A stretch of 64,000 nt of DNA, from NCBI GenBank assembly GCA_000341795.1, contig AODO01000012.1, positions 226,375-290,374 of the forward strand. The letters run 5' to 3'. The notes beneath the pieces were generated by a model that did not search any database, was not told the DNA's origin, and saw only the letters and a list, made by a program, of their open reading frames with translations. The stretch's first letter is position 1, and every line of letters starts with the position of its first letter. The position numbers and the translations under genes were made by a program. Positions 24,406-35,488 of this stretch are shown one piece after another. Source of the stretch: Rhodococcus triatomae BKS 15-14. Lineage in GTDB: Bacteria; Actinomycetota; Actinomycetes; Mycobacteriales; Mycobacteriaceae.

Positions 24406-27221
24406 GGGTTCTCCCCTTCGTGCGCGGTCTCCGATTCGCGCGCCGGGTCCCCGTCGCGGTGGTCCGAGGTGTGCACCAGTCGGAGGAACACCTCCTCGAG
24501 GCGCGTCGTCCGCGCGACCTGCCGCACCGCGACACCCGCCCAGACGAGCACCCGAACCATGTCGGCGGGGTCGGTGTCACCGAGGTCGACGCGGATGCGG
24601 TCGGCGTCGACGCGATGCACCCGCACCGGGGCACCCCCGGCGGGCGACTCCGCGGTCAGGGCGGCTTCCGCCGCGTCCGCGTCGTCGACGCGGACGTCGG
24701 TCGCGCCCTGCGCCGAGGTGAACTCCTCGACCGTTCCCGCGGCGATCACCCGCCCGTGATTCATCACCACGACCGCCGTGCACGTCTGTTCGACCTCCGC
24801 CAGGAGGTGGCTCGACACGAGAACGGTTCGCCCGCCGCGCGCGTAGTCCACCAGTACCTCCCGCATCGTCGCGATCTGCGGCGGATCGAGGCCGTTCGTC
24901 GGCTCGTCGAGTACCAGCAGGTCCGGCAGGCCGAGCATCGCCTGCGCCAACGCGAGTCGCTGACGCATGCCCTGGCTGTAGGACCGGACCCTGCGGTGTA
25001 TCGCGTCGCCGAGATCCGCGATCGTCAACGCCTCGTCCATGCGCGCCTCGGCCATCGGCCGTCCCGTCGACTGCCAGTACAGCCGCAGGTTGTCGATACC
25101 GCTCAGGTGGGGGAGCAGGCCGGATCCCTCGACGAACGAGCCGAGCCGGGACAGTACCGGTGCGCCCGGGGTCACCTTGTGCCCGAACACGCGGATCTCA
25201 CCTTCCGTCGGGGTGATCAGGCCCATCAGCATCCGCAGCGTCGTGGTCTTTCCCGCACCGTTGGGGCCGAGGAGCCCCATCACCTCACCGCGGCGCACGG
25301 TGAAGTCGACCCCGTCCACGGCGCGGAAACCGTTGTCGTAGGTCTTGCGGAGGCCGGTCACGGTCAGTGGCACGTCGACGAGGGCCGGGTCCGCGTCCAC
25401 GACGGCGCGACGACGGGAGCGCACGACGCCGAACCCGATCAACACGGCGACAGCGACGGCGATCACGCCGATGCCGACGAGCGGGGCCAACGGCACAGCG
25501 CGAGCGGACGACGCGGAGTCGACGCTGGGCACCGTGAGGGTGGTGTCCGCGAGCTCGACCGTGAAGCGGGCAGGCGTCAGCGGTGTCGCGTACGTCTGGT
25601 CGGTGGTGGTGATCGCCAGTTCGAGGTGATGTCCCTCGGCGACCTGATGAGCGACCGCAGGAAGGCTGACGGTCATCGGAACACGTTGTCCGGGAACGCT
25701 GTCGAGGATCCTGACCGCGGACACGGCGCCGCCGGGCAGCAGATGGCGACCCTGCGGCGACACGTCGTAGAGCTTCGCGTACAGCACGCCGTCATTCGCC
25801 GGGGCCGTTGTGGTGACCACGAGGGAGACCGTGGGGGTTCCCGTGACGGTCAGTGCCTCGCTCAGCGGCTCGGTGGCGAAGCGCGCGGTCTGTCCCGGCG
25901 GATCGGACACGAGATCGGACGCGACGCCGGCCGCCGAGAGGAGGTTCGCTGCCGCGCCGATCCCCGGAACGGACGAGATCGCCGCAGGTGTGGCACCGGG
26001 CGGTCGGTCGACGGTCTGCGGGGGACCGGAGAGCGTCAGCCGACGCTGCGGCGTGGCCGCCGCGGTGGGCGTCACACCGGGGTAGTCCGGCGCGGTTCGG
26101 CGCCGGTACGTCTGGTTGTCGCCGCTGCCCGCGCCGGGCACGGTGAACACGAACGGAGTCTGCTGTTCGTCCACGTCGCCGTCCCCGGTGGCCCGCAGCT
26201 GCTCGGCGAGAAACCGGGCGGCTGCCGCCCGGCTGCCGCCCGAGTCGCCGCCGCCGTCGTGGCCGCCGGGGAACCAGCGCACCTGGACCGGTGTCCCCGA
26301 CGCGGCGATCTGCCGGGCGTTCGCGTCGGCCTCGTCGAGCCCGAAGAGGGTGTCCTGCTCCCCCTGGAGCAGCAACGTCGGGGCGGTGATCCCGCCCGCC
26401 ACGGCGGCGGGTGAGTGTGACCGGAGAAGATCCATCAGTTCCGTTGTCGGCATGCCCGTTTCGGCTGCAGGCGAGTAGGCCAGGCAGATCGCCGGGTCGA
26501 AACGGCCGCAAGGACCGGCGTCGGCGTTCGAACCGCCGCCGGAGACGCCCGCACCGAAGAAGATCCCCGCCCATCCGCGCTTGAGCACACCGCGTCCCGC
26601 ATATCCGGCGGCAGCCGGCGTTGGTGCCGTCGTCGGCGCACCGTAGTTGGGAAACAGTGCCCGGCCGAGGTCGTTCCAGGTGATGGCCGCGGCGACTGCG
26701 TCCACTCGCGTGTCGGTACCGGCGAGCATCAACGAGAGGGCGCCGCCGTAGGACGCACCGGTCACACCGACGCGGGGATCCCCGGCGGCGTCGAGCAGCA
26801 CCTCGGGCCGCCCGGCCAGCCAGTCGATCAACGCGCGGGCGTCGGCGACCTCACGTTCGGGATCGTTGAGGGTGATTCGGCCCGTACTCTCGCCGAACCC
26901 TCGCGCGCTGTAGGTCAGCACCACGAACCCGTCCGCGGCGAGGTCGTTCGCCTGCGCGTCGAGCGTCTCCTTGGAGCCGCCGAACCCGTGTGCGAGCAGG
27001 ACGGCGGGGGCGGGGGTCCGGTCCGGCAGATGGAGGCGTGCGTCGATCTGCACCTGTGCGTCGGCGCCAGGTGACTCGGCCACCGACAGAGTCACGTCCT
27101 GCGAGGCGATCTCGGGGTCGTCGGACGCCCCGCGCACCCCCACGGCGAGCACGACCGCCGCGACCGCGACCACTGCCGCAACACCTGCGGCGGTGAGTCC
27201 GGTGGGGCGACGGAGGCGCAT
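24402..27221 (-). CDS. Membrane-anchored alpha/beta hydrolase fused to an ABC ATPase
   Basis: 939-residue, two-part protein. Residues ~10-30 are a signal anchor; ~60-560 form an extracytoplasmic X-Pro dipeptidyl-peptidase/acyl-esterase type hydrolase with nucleophile Ser157 in GASYGG, Asp290 in GEQD and His321 in GGHDGG, plus a jelly-roll-like C-terminal part. A second hydrophobic helix (~578-600, then RSRRR) returns the chain to the cytoplasm, where a complete ABC ATPase follows (~615-939): Walker [10 protein letters not shown] at 652-660, signature YSQGMRQRL, Walker B LLVLDEPTNGLDP. ATG 27221 starts the signal anchor. The partner permease gene follows with a GTGA overlap. Linking a surface hydrolase to an exporter motor in one chain is unusual; function unknown. 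Confidence 0.88.
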   Translation of the reverse strand: MRLRRPTGLTAAGVAAVVAVAAVVLAVGVRGASDDPEIASQDVTLSVAESPGADAQVQIDARLHLPDRTPAPAVLLAHGFGGSKETLDAQANDLAADGFVVLTYSARGFGESTGRITLNDPEREVADARALIDWLAGRPEVLLDAAGDPRVGVTGASYGGALSLMLAGTDTRVDAVAAAITWNDLGRALFPNYGAPTTAPTPAAAGYAGRGVLKRGWAGIFFGAGVSGGGSNADAGPCGRFDPAICLAYSPAAETGMPTTELMDLLRSHSPAAVAGGITAPTLLLQGEQDTLFGLDEADANARQIAASGTPVQVRWFPGGHDGGGDSGGSRAAAARFLAEQLRATGDGDVDEQQTPFVFTVPGAGSGDNQTYRRRTAPDYPGVTPTAAATPQRRLTLSGPPQTVDRPPGATPAAISSVPGIGAAANLLSAAGVASDLVSDPPGQTARFATEPLSEALTVTGTPTVSLVVTTTAPANDGVLYAKLYDVSPQGRHLLPGGAVSAVRILDSVPGQRVPMTVSLPAVAHQVAEGHHLELAITTTDQTYATPLTPARFTVELADTTLTVPSVDSASSARAVPLAPLVGIGVIAVAVAVLIGFGVVRSRRRAVVDADPALVDVPLTVTGLRKTYDNGFRAVDGVDFTVRRGEVMGLLGPNGAGKTTTLRMLMGLITPTEGEIRVFGHKVTPGAPVLSRLGSFVEGSGLLPHLSGIDNLRLYWQSTGRPMAEARMDEALTIADLGDAIHRRVRSYSQGMRQRLALAQAMLGLPDLLVLDEPTNGLDPPQIATMREVLVDYARGGRTVLVSSHLLAEVEQTCTAVVVMNHGRVIAAGTVEEFTSAQGATDVRVDDADAAEAALTAESPAGGAPVRVHRVDADRIRVDLGDTDPADMVRVLVWAGVAVRQVARTTRLEEVFLRLVHTSDHRDGDPARESETAHEGENP

Positions 27222-27293
27222 GAGATGCAATCCTGCCAGACACCACGGCTGTGGCTTGGCGCGCAATTCCCCCTCACGGGACGGGCTTCCGAC

Positions 27294-27299
27294 TAGGGT
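27294..27299 (+). promoter_or_regulatory. Probable -10 hexamer for the universal stress protein gene
   Basis: TAGGGT in the 168-bp divergent region; the implied leader is about 85 nt and carries GGAGGA before the ATG. Confidence 0.35.
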
Positions 27300-27389
27300 T
27301 GCCACAAGCGGCCGGGTGTCCAACGGGGTTGGGTGCATGCCCGGCAACGACAATGCGCCGCAACCGGCGTGTGAGAAATCGGAGGAAGA

Positions 27390-27842
27390 ATGAGTGCCTA
27401 CCGCACCATCGTTGTGGGGACCGATGGCTCGGATTCGTCGCTGAAAGCGGTGGAGAAGGCTGCGGCACTGGCCCGCGATGCCGGCGCGACCCTCGTCATC
27501 GCGTGTGCCTACTACCCGGCGGACCCCAAGGACATCGAGTCCGCGCAGGACGCCCTGCGTGAGGATGCGTACCAGATCACCGGTTCCGCCCCGACGTACG
27601 AGATCCTGCGGACCGCGCGGGAGCGGGCGCAGGCGGTCGGCACCGTCGAGGTCGTGGAGCGCGCCGTGGTCGGCGCGCCCGTCGATTCGCTGTTGACGCT
27701 GGTCGACGAGGTCGAGGCCGATCTGCTGGTCGTCGGAAACCGCGGCCTGAACACCCTGACCGGGCGCCTCCTCGGCTCCGTCCCGTCGGATGCCGCTCGC
27801 AAGTCCACCTGCGACGTCCTGATCGTCCACACCGTGCGTTGA
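27390..27842 (+). CDS. Universal stress protein (Rv1636-like)
   Basis: 150-residue UspA-fold protein. It begins TIVVGTDGSDSSLKAV and has the nucleotide-binding GNRGLNTLTGRLLGSVPSD near the C-terminus, the G-2x-G-9x-G-[S/T] pattern of nucleotide-binding Usp proteins. It closely resembles M. tuberculosis Rv1636, a cAMP-binding Usp, and sits in the same place between uvrB and uvrA. ATG 27390 is preceded by GGAGGAAG. Cytoplasmic; probably dimeric. A ligand for this protein is inferred from the homologue only. Confidence 0.92.
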   Translation: MSAYRTIVVGTDGSDSSLKAVEKAAALARDAGATLVIACAYYPADPKDIESAQDALREDAYQITGSAPTYEILRTARERAQAVGTVEVVERAVVGAPVDSLLTLVDEVEADLLVVGNRGLNTLTGRLLGSVPSDAARKSTCDVLIVHTVR

Positions 27843-27846
27843 CCCC

Positions 27847-27881
27847 TGCCGGTGCCGGCACTTCCCGTGCCGGCGCCGGCA
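27847..27881. terminator. Bidirectional terminator between converging genes
   Basis: TGCCGG-t-GCCGGCAC pairs with GTGCCGGC-g-CCGGCA around a TTCCC loop: 14 of 15 bp. It lies between the universal stress protein gene and the helicase gene. Confidence 0.7.
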
Positions 27882-27889
27882 GCCGGGTC

Positions 27890-30208
27890 CTAGCTCAGCG
27901 AAGTCAGTTTCTCCAGAACTTCCGGTAGGGCGTCGGAGTGGACGACGCCGAGCCGCTGGGTGGCGCGGGTGAGCGCCACGTACAGATCGTTCATCCCGCG
28001 AGGCGAGTCGCCCACGATGGCGGCCGGCTCGACGACGACGACCGAATCGAATTCGAGTCCCTTCGCCTCGCGAACGGACAGCACGCTCACCGAATCGCCG
28101 TGCAGATCGCGGTAGTCGGCCACGGACTCCTCGCCGACGATCACCGCCACCAGGCCCGGTCCGGTTTCGGCGGCGACCCGCTCACGCACCTCCGCGGCGA
28201 GGTCCTCGCGCGGGACGCGGCGGGACCACGGCGCCGACCCGGAGTCGCGAACCGACCGGGGGACGGACTGGTCCGGGTCGATCGCGGCGAGCACATCCTG
28301 CGCCACCGTCATGATCTCGGACGGTGTGCGGTAGTTCACCGTGAGCTCCGTCAGTTTCCAGCGGTTGGCGACGTACGGCTCGAGCACCGACTGCCACGAC
28401 GAGCTGCCCGCCGGATCACCCGTCTGCGCGGTGTCCCCGACGAGGGTCATCCACCGATTCGGGATGCGCCGCATCAGCATTCGCCACGCCATGGCGGACA
28501 GTTCCTGTGCCTCGTCGACGATCACGTGCCCGAACGTCCACGTGCGGTCGGCAGCTGCGCGCTCGGCAGCCGTCAGCTGCTGGCGCATCTCGTGTCGCTG
28601 CGCCAGCTGGCTCGCGTCGACCAGGTCGTACGCCATGAGGATCTCGGGATCCAACTCGTCCTCGAGATCCTGGGGCGCGGACCCGGTGAGAATGTCCAGC
28701 GCGCCTTGCGCGTCCTCGATCCGCGCTCGCCATTCCCGATCCGCCCGGTCCCGTTCGGCGGCGTCGTCCACGCCGAGCAGTTCGGCCAGCTCGTCGAGCA
28801 GGGGCGCGTCCGCCGCGCTGAAGCCGGTGTGGCGGTCGCGGTGCAGGAGCGTGCGCTGCGCCGGGGTGAGGTCGGGGGCGGCGGATTCGACCCGCTCCGG
28901 CGACTGGAGCAGGTCGGTGAGGACCTGTTGCGGTGTGAGCCGCGGCCAGTACTCGTCGATCGCCGCCATCAGCACCGGATCCTGGCGCATCTCGTCGCGG
29001 ATGTCCGCGAGGTCGTCGCGGCTGAGCAGGTTCGATCCGCCGAGCACGTTCGCGCCGAGGTTCGCCGCGAACTGGTCGGCCAGAGCGTCCACGGCGGCGG
29101 AGACGAACAGGGGGCGTGCGAGGTTGTGGGGCCGGCGGGACGACCTGGCACGGCCCCGCGCCCGGGTGACGATCTTGCGGTCGAGTGTGACGGTGTAGGT
29201 GTCGAAGGGGATCGTCACGGGTTTCCTCGGGACGGACTGGCGGTCCCGAACGGCCTGCTTGAGCACCGCAACCATGTCGAGCGAGCCCTTGACCTCGCCG
29301 GTCTCCAGCGAATCCTGTTGAGTGGCAGTGACACCCGGATACATGTCGCCCACGGTGGAGAGCAGGACGCCGGTCTCGCCGAGCGAGGGCAGGACCTGGC
29401 CGATGTAGTCGAGGAAGGTGGCGTTCGGTCCGACGATGAGCACGCCGGACTTCGCCAGTTGCTGCCGGTAGGTGTACAGCAGATAGGCGGCGCGGTGGAG
29501 CGCCACCGCGGTCTTACCCGTTCCCGGGCCGCCCTGGACGACCATCACCGACTTGTGGTCCGACCGGATGATGGCATCCTGTTCGGACTGGATCGTCTCG
29601 ACGATGTCGGCCATGTGCCCCGTGCGCGCCGCGTTCAGCGCAGTCAGCAGCGCACTCTCACCTGCGACGCCGCTCGCATTGCCGGCGACACCCGCCCCCT
29701 GCGCGGCCTCGAGGTCGAGGTACTCGTCCGCGATCCCGGTGACCCGCCGGCTCCGCGTGCGGATGTGCCTGCGGCGCGTCACACCCTCCGGCGACGCCGT
29801 CGTCGCGAGGTAGAAGGGGCGGGCGAGCGGGGCACGCCAGTCCAGCAGCAGCGGCTCGTAGTCGTCGTCCTCGTCGAGGATGCCGACCCGGCCGACGTAC
29901 CGGCGGGCGTCCGCTGCCGTGGCACCCGCCTCCAACTCCCCGGGGTCGAGGTCGATCCGGCCGAAGCACAGCCCGTTCTCCGCGGCGTCGTACTTGGCGA
30001 TGTCCTCGCTGTACATCTGGGTGAACGACTCGCGCTCGCTGCGTGCCTGCGGGGTGCCCCCCGTCTCGAGCAGAACGGACGCCAGCCGGGACTGGGCGTA
30101 CCGGCGGAGTCCGTCGAGGCGGTCGTACAGCAGCGAGACGTGCTGTTGCTCGCGCTCCCGTTCGTCGGTGATGGTGCGGTCGGGGCCGGTGGCCGCCTCG
30201 TCGGGCAA
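27890..30208 (-). CDS. helD: HelD-like UvrD/Rep-family helicase (RNA polymerase-associated)
   Basis: 772-residue SF1-type ATPase. Walker A GGPGTGKTAVALHRAAYL, motif II region VIVDEAQELS, and motif VI-like NDLYVALTRATQRLGVV are present. The N-terminal ~100 residues form the predicted coiled-coil (REREQQHVSLLYDRLDGLRR) that in HelD enters the RNA polymerase channels. Family members recycle stalled RNA polymerase, and some (HelR) protect from rifamycins; whether this one does is inference. The start is a TTG at 30208 with a strong GAGGAG 6 nt upstream; no ATG or GTG fits. Its promoter hexamer overlaps the stop of the upstream gene. Confidence 0.85.
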   Translation of the reverse strand: MPDEAATGPDRTITDEREREQQHVSLLYDRLDGLRRYAQSRLASVLLETGGTPQARSERESFTQMYSEDIAKYDAAENGLCFGRIDLDPGELEAGATAADARRYVGRVGILDEDDDYEPLLLDWRAPLARPFYLATTASPEGVTRRRHIRTRSRRVTGIADEYLDLEAAQGAGVAGNASGVAGESALLTALNAARTGHMADIVETIQSEQDAIIRSDHKSVMVVQGGPGTGKTAVALHRAAYLLYTYRQQLAKSGVLIVGPNATFLDYIGQVLPSLGETGVLLSTVGDMYPGVTATQQDSLETGEVKGSLDMVAVLKQAVRDRQSVPRKPVTIPFDTYTVTLDRKIVTRARGRARSSRRPHNLARPLFVSAAVDALADQFAANLGANVLGGSNLLSRDDLADIRDEMRQDPVLMAAIDEYWPRLTPQQVLTDLLQSPERVESAAPDLTPAQRTLLHRDRHTGFSAADAPLLDELAELLGVDDAAERDRADREWRARIEDAQGALDILTGSAPQDLEDELDPEILMAYDLVDASQLAQRHEMRQQLTAAERAAADRTWTFGHVIVDEAQELSAMAWRMLMRRIPNRWMTLVGDTAQTGDPAGSSSWQSVLEPYVANRWKLTELTVNYRTPSEIMTVAQDVLAAIDPDQSVPRSVRDSGSAPWSRRVPREDLAAEVRERVAAETGPGLVAVIVGEESVADYRDLHGDSVSVLSVREAKGLEFDSVVVVEPAAIVGDSPRGMNDLYVALTRATQRLGVVHSDALPEVLEKLTSLS

Positions 30209-30252
30209 GTGGAACTCCTCGGCGGATTCGTCAGGGCGAAAAGTGCCCAGCG

Positions 30253-30258
30253 AGTCTA
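30253..30258 (-). promoter_or_regulatory. -10 hexamer of helD, starting with the TAG stop of the upstream gene
   Basis: TAGACT on the minus strand; its first three bases are the stop codon of the PNPOx-like gene. It implies a leader of about 38 nt with a GAGGAG ribosome site. Confidence 0.45.
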
Positions 30259-30801
30259 GTCGCCGCCGATGGTCGGTGCGGAAACCCCTGCTCCGGGCCC
30301 CCCGAACCGCCACCGAGTCTGGCTGAACGGTCCCTTCCCGAACCCGAATCCGGTCACCGGCGCGACCTGGTAGACACGGGCGAGGCCGCCGCCCCCGCGG
30401 AACCCGCCGGCAGTCACCTCGAATCGCCATTGCCTGCCGTACTTGGCCACGTAGGCGTCGGCGAGCCGGTGCAGAAGGGCCTCGTCGGACACGAGGGTCG
30501 CTGCGCCCTCGAGCACGATGTCGAATCCCTCGGCGTAGACGTTGGTTCCGGTGGTCACCGCGACCGCGGGATTGCCGTCGAGGTTCACGGCTTTGCGCTC
30601 ACCGGGGCCCGTGCAGAAGTGCCAGGCGTCGTCGACCCACACACCGATGAGGGGAGTGACATGCGGACGGCCGCCCGGCCGCACTGTGCTCAGCCAGTAG
30701 ATCTCGGCGTCCCGGACGAGGTCACGGGCCCACTCCCAGCTGACCGGGAAGGCCCCGGGCTCGCTGTAACGCTCGTCCAGATCGGTGATCGGATCGGTCA
30801 T
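30256..30801 (-). CDS. Pyridoxamine 5'-phosphate oxidase family protein
   Basis: 181-residue split-barrel flavin/cofactor-binding protein. The segment EIYWLSTVRPGGRPHVTPLIGVWVDD followed by FCTGPGERKAVNLDGNPAVAVTTG is typical of the PNPOx-like/F420-dependent group. Actinobacterial members often bind FMN, F420 or haem, and the true cofactor cannot be read here. ATG 30801 has AGAGGG about 8 nt upstream. It lies 46 nt after the MBL-fold gene on the same strand, so the two may be cotranscribed. Confidence 0.78.
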   Translation of the reverse strand: MTDPITDLDERYSEPGAFPVSWEWARDLVRDAEIYWLSTVRPGGRPHVTPLIGVWVDDAWHFCTGPGERKAVNLDGNPAVAVTTGTNVYAEGFDIVLEGAATLVSDEALLHRLADAYVAKYGRQWRFEVTAGGFRGGGGLARVYQVAPVTGFGFGKGPFSQTRWRFGGPGAGVSAPTIGGD

Positions 30802-30847
30802 CGCAGGTCCCTCTCCGTCGGGCCGCACGGGGCGCGGCCTGGTCAGG

Positions 30848-31537
30848 TCACCAGCCGCGCTCCTGCCACTCGGCGAGGAACGGTCGTTCGTCGCCGAGTG
30901 TCGTGTCCCGGCCGTGGCCGGGGTACACGACGGTGTCGTCGGGGAAGCGCTCGAACAGCTTGGTGGTCACGTCGCGGTAGAGCGAGTCGAACATCTGCGC
31001 GTCGGCGGTCTTGCCGACACCACCGGGGAACAGCGAGTCCCCGCTGAAAAGGTGGACCCTGCCGTTGGCGGGGTCGGTGAGTGCGAGCGCGATCGATCCC
31101 TCGGTGTGCCCGGACAGGTGGATGACCTCGAGAGCGAGGCGGCCGACCTCGACGAGGTCGCCGTCCGTGACGGTGTGTTTCGGAACCACGGGGAGGGCGG
31201 GTGCGTCGAGTGGGTGTGCGATGGTCGGCGCTCCGGTGGCCGCCGCGATCTCGGCCAGCGCGAGCCAGTGGTCCGGGTGCTGGTGGGTGGTGACGATCGA
31301 CCCGAGATGCGGAGCGGCGGCCTCCAGCAGTCCCGTCAGCCGATCGGCCTCGTTCGCCGCGTCGATCAGCAGCGACTCGCCTGTGCTCGCGTCGACGACG
31401 AGGTAGGCGTTGTTGTCCATCGGGCCGACGGAGATCTTCGTGATCGTTGCGTCCGCGATCGTCCGTCGCTGCGGATCGCCGCCCTGGGCGAGTACACCGG
31501 TGTAGTGGTCGTCGATGCGCATCAGCCGCTGGTCCAT
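30848..31537 (-). CDS. Metallo-beta-lactamase fold hydrolase (glyoxalase II-like, Rv1637c-like)
   Basis: 229-residue metal hydrolase. The zinc motif THQHPDH (HxHxDH) lies near residue 87, a second histidine in HLSGHTEGS, an aspartate in FSGDSLF and a final histidine in YPGHG, a complete binuclear site. This arrangement suits hydroxyacylglutathione hydrolase-like thioesterases; in mycothiol-containing bacteria the substrate may be a mycothiol thioester (inference). It is divergent from uvrA, as Rv1637c is. TAGCCT ends 6 nt before the ATG, again leaderless. Confidence 0.87.
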   Translation of the reverse strand: MDQRLMRIDDHYTGVLAQGGDPQRRTIADATITKISVGPMDNNAYLVVDASTGESLLIDAANEADRLTGLLEAAAPHLGSIVTTHQHPDHWLALAEIAAATGAPTIAHPLDAPALPVVPKHTVTDGDLVEVGRLALEVIHLSGHTEGSIALALTDPANGRVHLFSGDSLFPGGVGKTADAQMFDSLYRDVTTKLFERFPDDTVVYPGHGRDTTLGDERPFLAEWQERGW

Positions 31538-31543
31538 GAGGGG

Positions 31544-31549
31544 AGGCTA
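31544..31549 (-). promoter_or_regulatory. -10 hexamer of leaderless MBL-fold gene promoter
   Basis: TAGCCT on the minus strand ends 6 nt before the ATG at 31537. Confidence 0.5.
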
Positions 31550-31689
31550 CCGTCGCGACGGGCCGCGTGGCGGGTCGGCGGCGCCGTCGTGGCGAAACCG
31601 TGTCGGACCCCGGGCCTACGATGGATACGGCCGAGAACTCCGAACCGGCGAACACGGGACCGGCGGTGCGGCGCGAGAAAGGACAGCGA

Positions 31690-34611
<2,922 letters not shown>

Positions 34612-34642
34612 ACGAGAGGCGCGCATCGCCCGAAACGAGCAA

Positions 34643-34680
34643 GCCGGTGGGCACGGACCTCGCGGTCCGTGCCCACCGGC
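34643..34680. terminator. Perfect bidirectional hairpin after uvrA
   Basis: 17-bp perfect stem (34643-34659 with 34664-34680) and a TCGC loop between uvrA and the converging 41-residue peptide gene. Confidence 0.85.
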
Positions 34681-34704
34681 ATCGTTGCTGTGGAAGCGTT
34701 GAGA

Positions 34705-34830
34705 TCAGGCGGGGGTGCCGCCGCCTGTGTCGACGTCGCCGGGGATGGAGGATCCGCCCGCGAGGAGCGAGTTCACGATGTTTGCGAGCGATCCGAACAG
34801 ACCGTCGATGTCGCCGGGGTTGATGCCCAT
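34705..34830 (-). CDS. 41-residue amphipathic small protein
   Basis: Very short gene with one of the best ribosome sites in the window: AAGGAG about 6 nt before the ATG at 34830. After a short polar start, DIDGLFGSLANIVNSLLAG would form an amphipathic helix with Leu/Ile/Val/Phe on one face; the tail is Gly/Pro/Asp-rich. There is no signal peptide and no cysteine. A perfect terminator follows. The frame is open upstream to 35004, but that part has antisense-like composition. Size and helix style recall the leaderless short porin-like peptides (PorA/PorH) of Corynebacteriales, an inference without sequence identity. Unknown function. Confidence 0.6.
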   Translation of the reverse strand: MGINPGDIDGLFGSLANIVNSLLAGGSSIPGDVDTGGGTPA

Positions 34831-35050
34831 TGAAGTCTCCTTGGTGATGATGTGCTGATCCGACCGTCGCGCGGACGCGGGCGGCTGTGGGTGCCGGAAA
34901 TCGATCAGTAACCGTGTCCCCGCTTGGCCCGGCAGGTACGTGACGACGGTTGCGGCGATGATCCCCCGATCGCAGTGACCGCTCGTGCAATGCGGCGCCT
35001 CCACTGCATTCGCGGACCTTTGTACACGACCGATTGCGTCAGGGATCGGG

Positions 35051-35068
35051 GTTTCGGCGACCCGAAAT
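35051..35068. terminator. Weak hairpin downstream of DUF1844 gene
   Basis: TTTCGG-CGAC-CCGAAA stem about 45 nt after the DUF1844 stop in the 280-bp gap 34831-35110. The rest of this gap must hold the promoter of the 41-residue peptide gene, but no clear hexamer is seen. Confidence 0.35.
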
Positions 35069-35110
35069 CAGTACCGAACAGTGATATTCGTCACCCGTCG
35101 ATTCGCGGAA

Positions 35111-35470
35111 TCAGAAGACGGGACCGGTGTACTTTTCGCCCGGACCCTTGCCGGGCTCGTCCGGATGTGCGGACGCTTCACGGAAGGCCCGCTGCAGCGC
35201 CTGCAGCCCGTCGCGGATGGGCCCGGCGTGCGGACCGAGGTACTCGACCGACGCGGTGACCAGGCCTGCAAGCGCCGTGATGACGCGACGCGCCTCGTCG
35301 AGATCGAGATGCGCACTCTCGCTCGGGTCCTGTGCGGACAGTCCCAACTTCTCCGCGGCCGAACTCATCAGCATGACGGCCGCGCGGCTGATCACCTCGA
35401 CTGCGGGGACCTCCGCCAGTTCGCGAACCTCGGCGTCGTCGTTCTGCCCTGCATGCGATGCGTCTGTCAT
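35111..35470 (-). CDS. DUF1844 domain protein
   Basis: 119-residue soluble, acidic protein. The core PAVEVISRAAVMLMSSAAEKLGL followed by HLDLDEARRVITALAGLVTAS is the DUF1844 signature; the family is usually next to infC in actinobacteria, as here, but has no known function. ATG 35470 is chosen because the upstream frame runs into the divergent infC leader. It may share a divergent promoter region with infC (35471-35490). Confidence 0.75.
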   Translation of the reverse strand: MTDASHAGQNDDAEVRELAEVPAVEVISRAAVMLMSSAAEKLGLSAQDPSESAHLDLDEARRVITALAGLVTASVEYLGPHAGPIRDGLQALQRAFREASAHPDEPGKGPGEKYTGPVF

Positions 35471-35476
35471 GGCTGC

Positions 35477-35482
35477 TAGACT
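35477..35482 (+). promoter_or_regulatory. Probable -10 hexamer of the infC-rpmI-rplT transcript
   Basis: TAGACT, followed 14 nt later by the first hairpin of the long leader. Confidence 0.45.
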
Positions 35483-35488
35483 TTCACA

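Noticed and set aside
24294..26414. A 706-codon plus-strand frame opposite the hydrolase-ATPase fusion
   Set aside because: Shadow frame rich in Arg/Gly; no domain and no plausible start site.
27938..30259. A 773-codon plus-strand frame opposite the HelD-like gene
   Set aside because: Shadow frame; composition dominated by Arg, Gly, Val and His and no motif.
34985..35479. A 164-codon plus-strand frame across the gap before infC
   Set aside because: It runs antisense through the DUF1844 gene and its translation is low-complexity and Cys/Arg-rich, without homologous look or ribosome site.
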